A DNA stretch of 61,856 bases, taken from contig WHTT01000036.1 in NCBI GenBank assembly GCA_009377605.1, positions 1 through 61,856 of the forward strand, given 5' to 3'. This stretch comes from Luteitalea sp. GTDB lineage: Bacteria > Acidobacteriota > Vicinamibacteria > Vicinamibacterales > Vicinamibacteraceae. The position numbers and the translations under genes are program-made. Under the pieces are notes generated by a model. That model saw nothing but the letters and a program-made list of their open reading frames with translations, was not told the origin of the DNA and searched no databases. Shown piece by piece: positions 60,721 to 61,856 of this stretch (position 1 is its first letter; each line of letters starts with the position of its first letter).

Positions 60721-61712
60721 GCCGACCTGCCATTTTCGTCACCAAGCGTCTTCCTTCGTCTGTGCTCGATGAGCTCGCCGCGCGGGCGTCCCTCGAGGTC
60801 TGGAAGGACCCATCGGGTCCTTCGCCCGAGGAGCTTGTCGAGCAGGCGGCCTCCTGCACGGGGATCATCAGTCAACCCACGGACCGCGTCGACGCGGCGC
60901 TCCTCGACCGAGCACCGGAGCTCCGCATTGTCGCGAACGTGGCGGTGGGCTACGACAATGTGGACGTGACGGCCGCGCGGGAGCGCCGCGTGATCGTGAC
61001 CAACACACCGGACGTGCTGACCGAGTGCTGCGCGGCGTACACGTGGGGGCTGATCTTGACGGCGACGCGACGTATCGCCGAGGGCGACAGGCTGGCGCGG
61101 CGCGGCGCGTGGGAAGGTTGGGCGATTGACTTCATGCTCGGGTGCGAGATCAGTGGCCGACAGCTCGGCATCGTGGGCATGGGGCGAATCGGCCGGGCAG
61201 TCGCAGCCAAGGCTGGCTGCTTCGGCATGCGTGTCGCGTACGCGCCATCGCGAGCCAACACGGCCGACCTGCCACTCGCGCCCGACGGCACGCCCTACAC
61301 GCCGATGTCCTTGGACCAACTGCTCGTCACCTCGGACGTTGTCTCGCTGCACCTGCCGCTTCGACCGGAGACTCGTCATCTCATCGACGCCAAAGCGCTC
61401 GCGCGAATGAAGCGATCAGCCTTTCTCGTGAATATGGCGAGAGGGCCAGTCGTTGACGAGGCGGCGCTAGCCTGGGCCCTGCGCGAAGGGCTCATCTCCG
61501 GCGCAGCGCTGGACGTTTACGAGAACGAGCCGACGATCCATCCAGATCTCTTCGGGCTCGAGCAGGTCGTATTGGCGCCACACCTCGGCAGCGCCACGCG
61601 TGAGACACGAACCGCCATGGCGGACCTGGCCGTCCGAAACGTCCTCGCCGTCATCGATGGGCAATTGCCGCTCACACCCGTCCCCGGCAGCTTCGTGGGT
61701 CAAGGGATCTAG
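60717..61712 (+). CDS. D-isomer-specific 2-hydroxyacid dehydrogenase
   Basis: NAD(P)-dependent dehydrogenase of 331 residues related to glyoxylate/hydroxypyruvate reductases and D-lactate-type enzymes. TTG 60717 overlaps the stop of the Cys-rich gene, giving MSRPAIFVTKRLPSSVLDEL, the typical N-terminus. Motifs: LRIVANVAVGYDNVDVTAAR, Rossmann GIVGMGRIGRAVA, catalytic Arg in NMARGPVVDE, Glu in YENEP and His in LAPHLGSAT. In a sugar microcompartment it may recycle NADH or reduce a 2-oxoacid, but no targeting peptide is obvious. It is the last gene before the edge. Confidence 0.9.
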   Translation: MSRPAIFVTKRLPSSVLDELAARASLEVWKDPSGPSPEELVEQAASCTGIISQPTDRVDAALLDRAPELRIVANVAVGYDNVDVTAARERRVIVTNTPDVLTECCAAYTWGLILTATRRIAEGDRLARRGAWEGWAIDFMLGCEISGRQLGIVGMGRIGRAVAAKAGCFGMRVAYAPSRANTADLPLAPDGTPYTPMSLDQLLVTSDVVSLHLPLRPETRHLIDAKALARMKRSAFLVNMARGPVVDEAALAWALREGLISGAALDVYENEPTIHPDLFGLEQVVLAPHLGSATRETRTAMADLAVRNVLAVIDGQLPLTPVPGSFVGQGI

Positions 61713-61805
61713 GGGTCAAGGGATCTAGGGACCAAGGGACCAAGGGATCTAGGGATCTAGGGGGAAGGAAGGCAACGTCCCTTGCTTCGACCTTCCTACC
61801 CCTAG
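61698..61805. repeat. Family C tandem tract and hairpin at the right edge
   Basis: 61698-61762 is a run of GGGATCTAG / GGGTCAA / GGGACCAA units; then CTAGGGGGAAGGAAGG (61757-61772) pairs with CCTTCCTACCCCTAG (61791-61805) around an 18-nt loop. The stop codon of the dehydrogenase lies in the first units. The rest of the window (61806-61856) shows no gene. Confidence 0.75.
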
Positions 61806-61856
61806 TACATCGTCCGAAAAGTACTTTGTGATACGTTCAGGTTCTTGTAGAGTGGG

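Noticed and set aside
1-61856. Insertion sequences, prophage or integrase genes
   Set aside because: No transposase, integrase or phage structural gene was recognised; Hcp, TssB/C and TssE are phage-like only because type VI secretion is related to tails.

Overview
The window is a high-GC bacterial chromosome segment, densely packed with genes. No 16S gene is present. The protein set (a type VI secretion locus with a PppA/FHA control branch, GlgX/TreS-Mak/TreZ/TreY, a FAEGAT-repeat secreted protein, a sugar-phosphate-aldolase microcompartment) and the many GTAGGGC-hairpin repeats together suggest an Acidobacteriota genome, perhaps class Vicinamibacteria. That placement is inference; nothing in the sequence proves it.

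Layout. (1) 1-1184, minus: 3'-truncated TPR-methyltransferase. (2) 1241-23174, minus: one nearly uninterrupted type VI secretion gene set, read as tagH, tssK, tssL, tssM, tagF-pppA fusion, tssA, tssB, tssC, hcp, a peptidoglycan-binding-like protein, second hcp, tagJ, tssE, tssF, tssG, tssH/clpV. No tssJ, vgrG or PAAR gene is seen. (3) 23277-28871: a secreted FAEGAT-repeat protein, a probable lipoprotein, an FHA-TM-TPR protein and a divergent Ser/Thr kinase. With TagH and the PppA domain these could form a threonine-phosphorylation circuit controlling the secretion system. (4) 29108-31131: DEAD-box RNA helicase with a long leader, a relic of an RND pump gene, and a small periplasmic repeat protein. 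(5) 31227-42169, minus: glgX, treS-maltokinase fusion, treZ, treY, i.e. trehalose/maltooligosaccharide metabolism. (6) 42258-48650, plus: DUF4112 protein, queA, and a complete RND efflux pair. (7) 48870-58000, plus: tRNA with CAU anticodon, tilS, ftsH, folP, cdaA-cdaR-glmM, pdxJ, a TPR protein and a PP0621-like protein. (8) 58125-61712, plus: bacterial microcompartment operon (class II aldolase, one hexamer and three pentamer shell proteins, a small Cys-rich protein with an encapsulation-peptide-like N-terminus, a 2-hydroxyacid dehydrogenase), running to the window edge.

The most unusual property lies across the genes rather than in one gene. At least three families of dispersed palindromic elements occupy gaps and also enter reading frames in frame. 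Family A is a 9-bp-stem hairpin next to GTAGGG, whose stems change sequence by paired substitutions. Family B is a CCGCCTTCG...CTTCGGCGAGRCAGG element that adds Pro/Ser/Gly-rich segments to TssG, TssF, TagJ and probably TreY. Family C consists of gap-filling elements whose arms are decaying short tandem repeats, reverse-complemented on the other side of a core. ClpV, TssM, TreY and TreZ carry peptide segments made from these elements. The second and third shell-pentamer genes are each preceded by family C elements with an identical 44-bp core.

Start codons were chosen from Shine-Dalgarno spacing, signal peptides and known family N-termini. Where these conflict, the entry says so.
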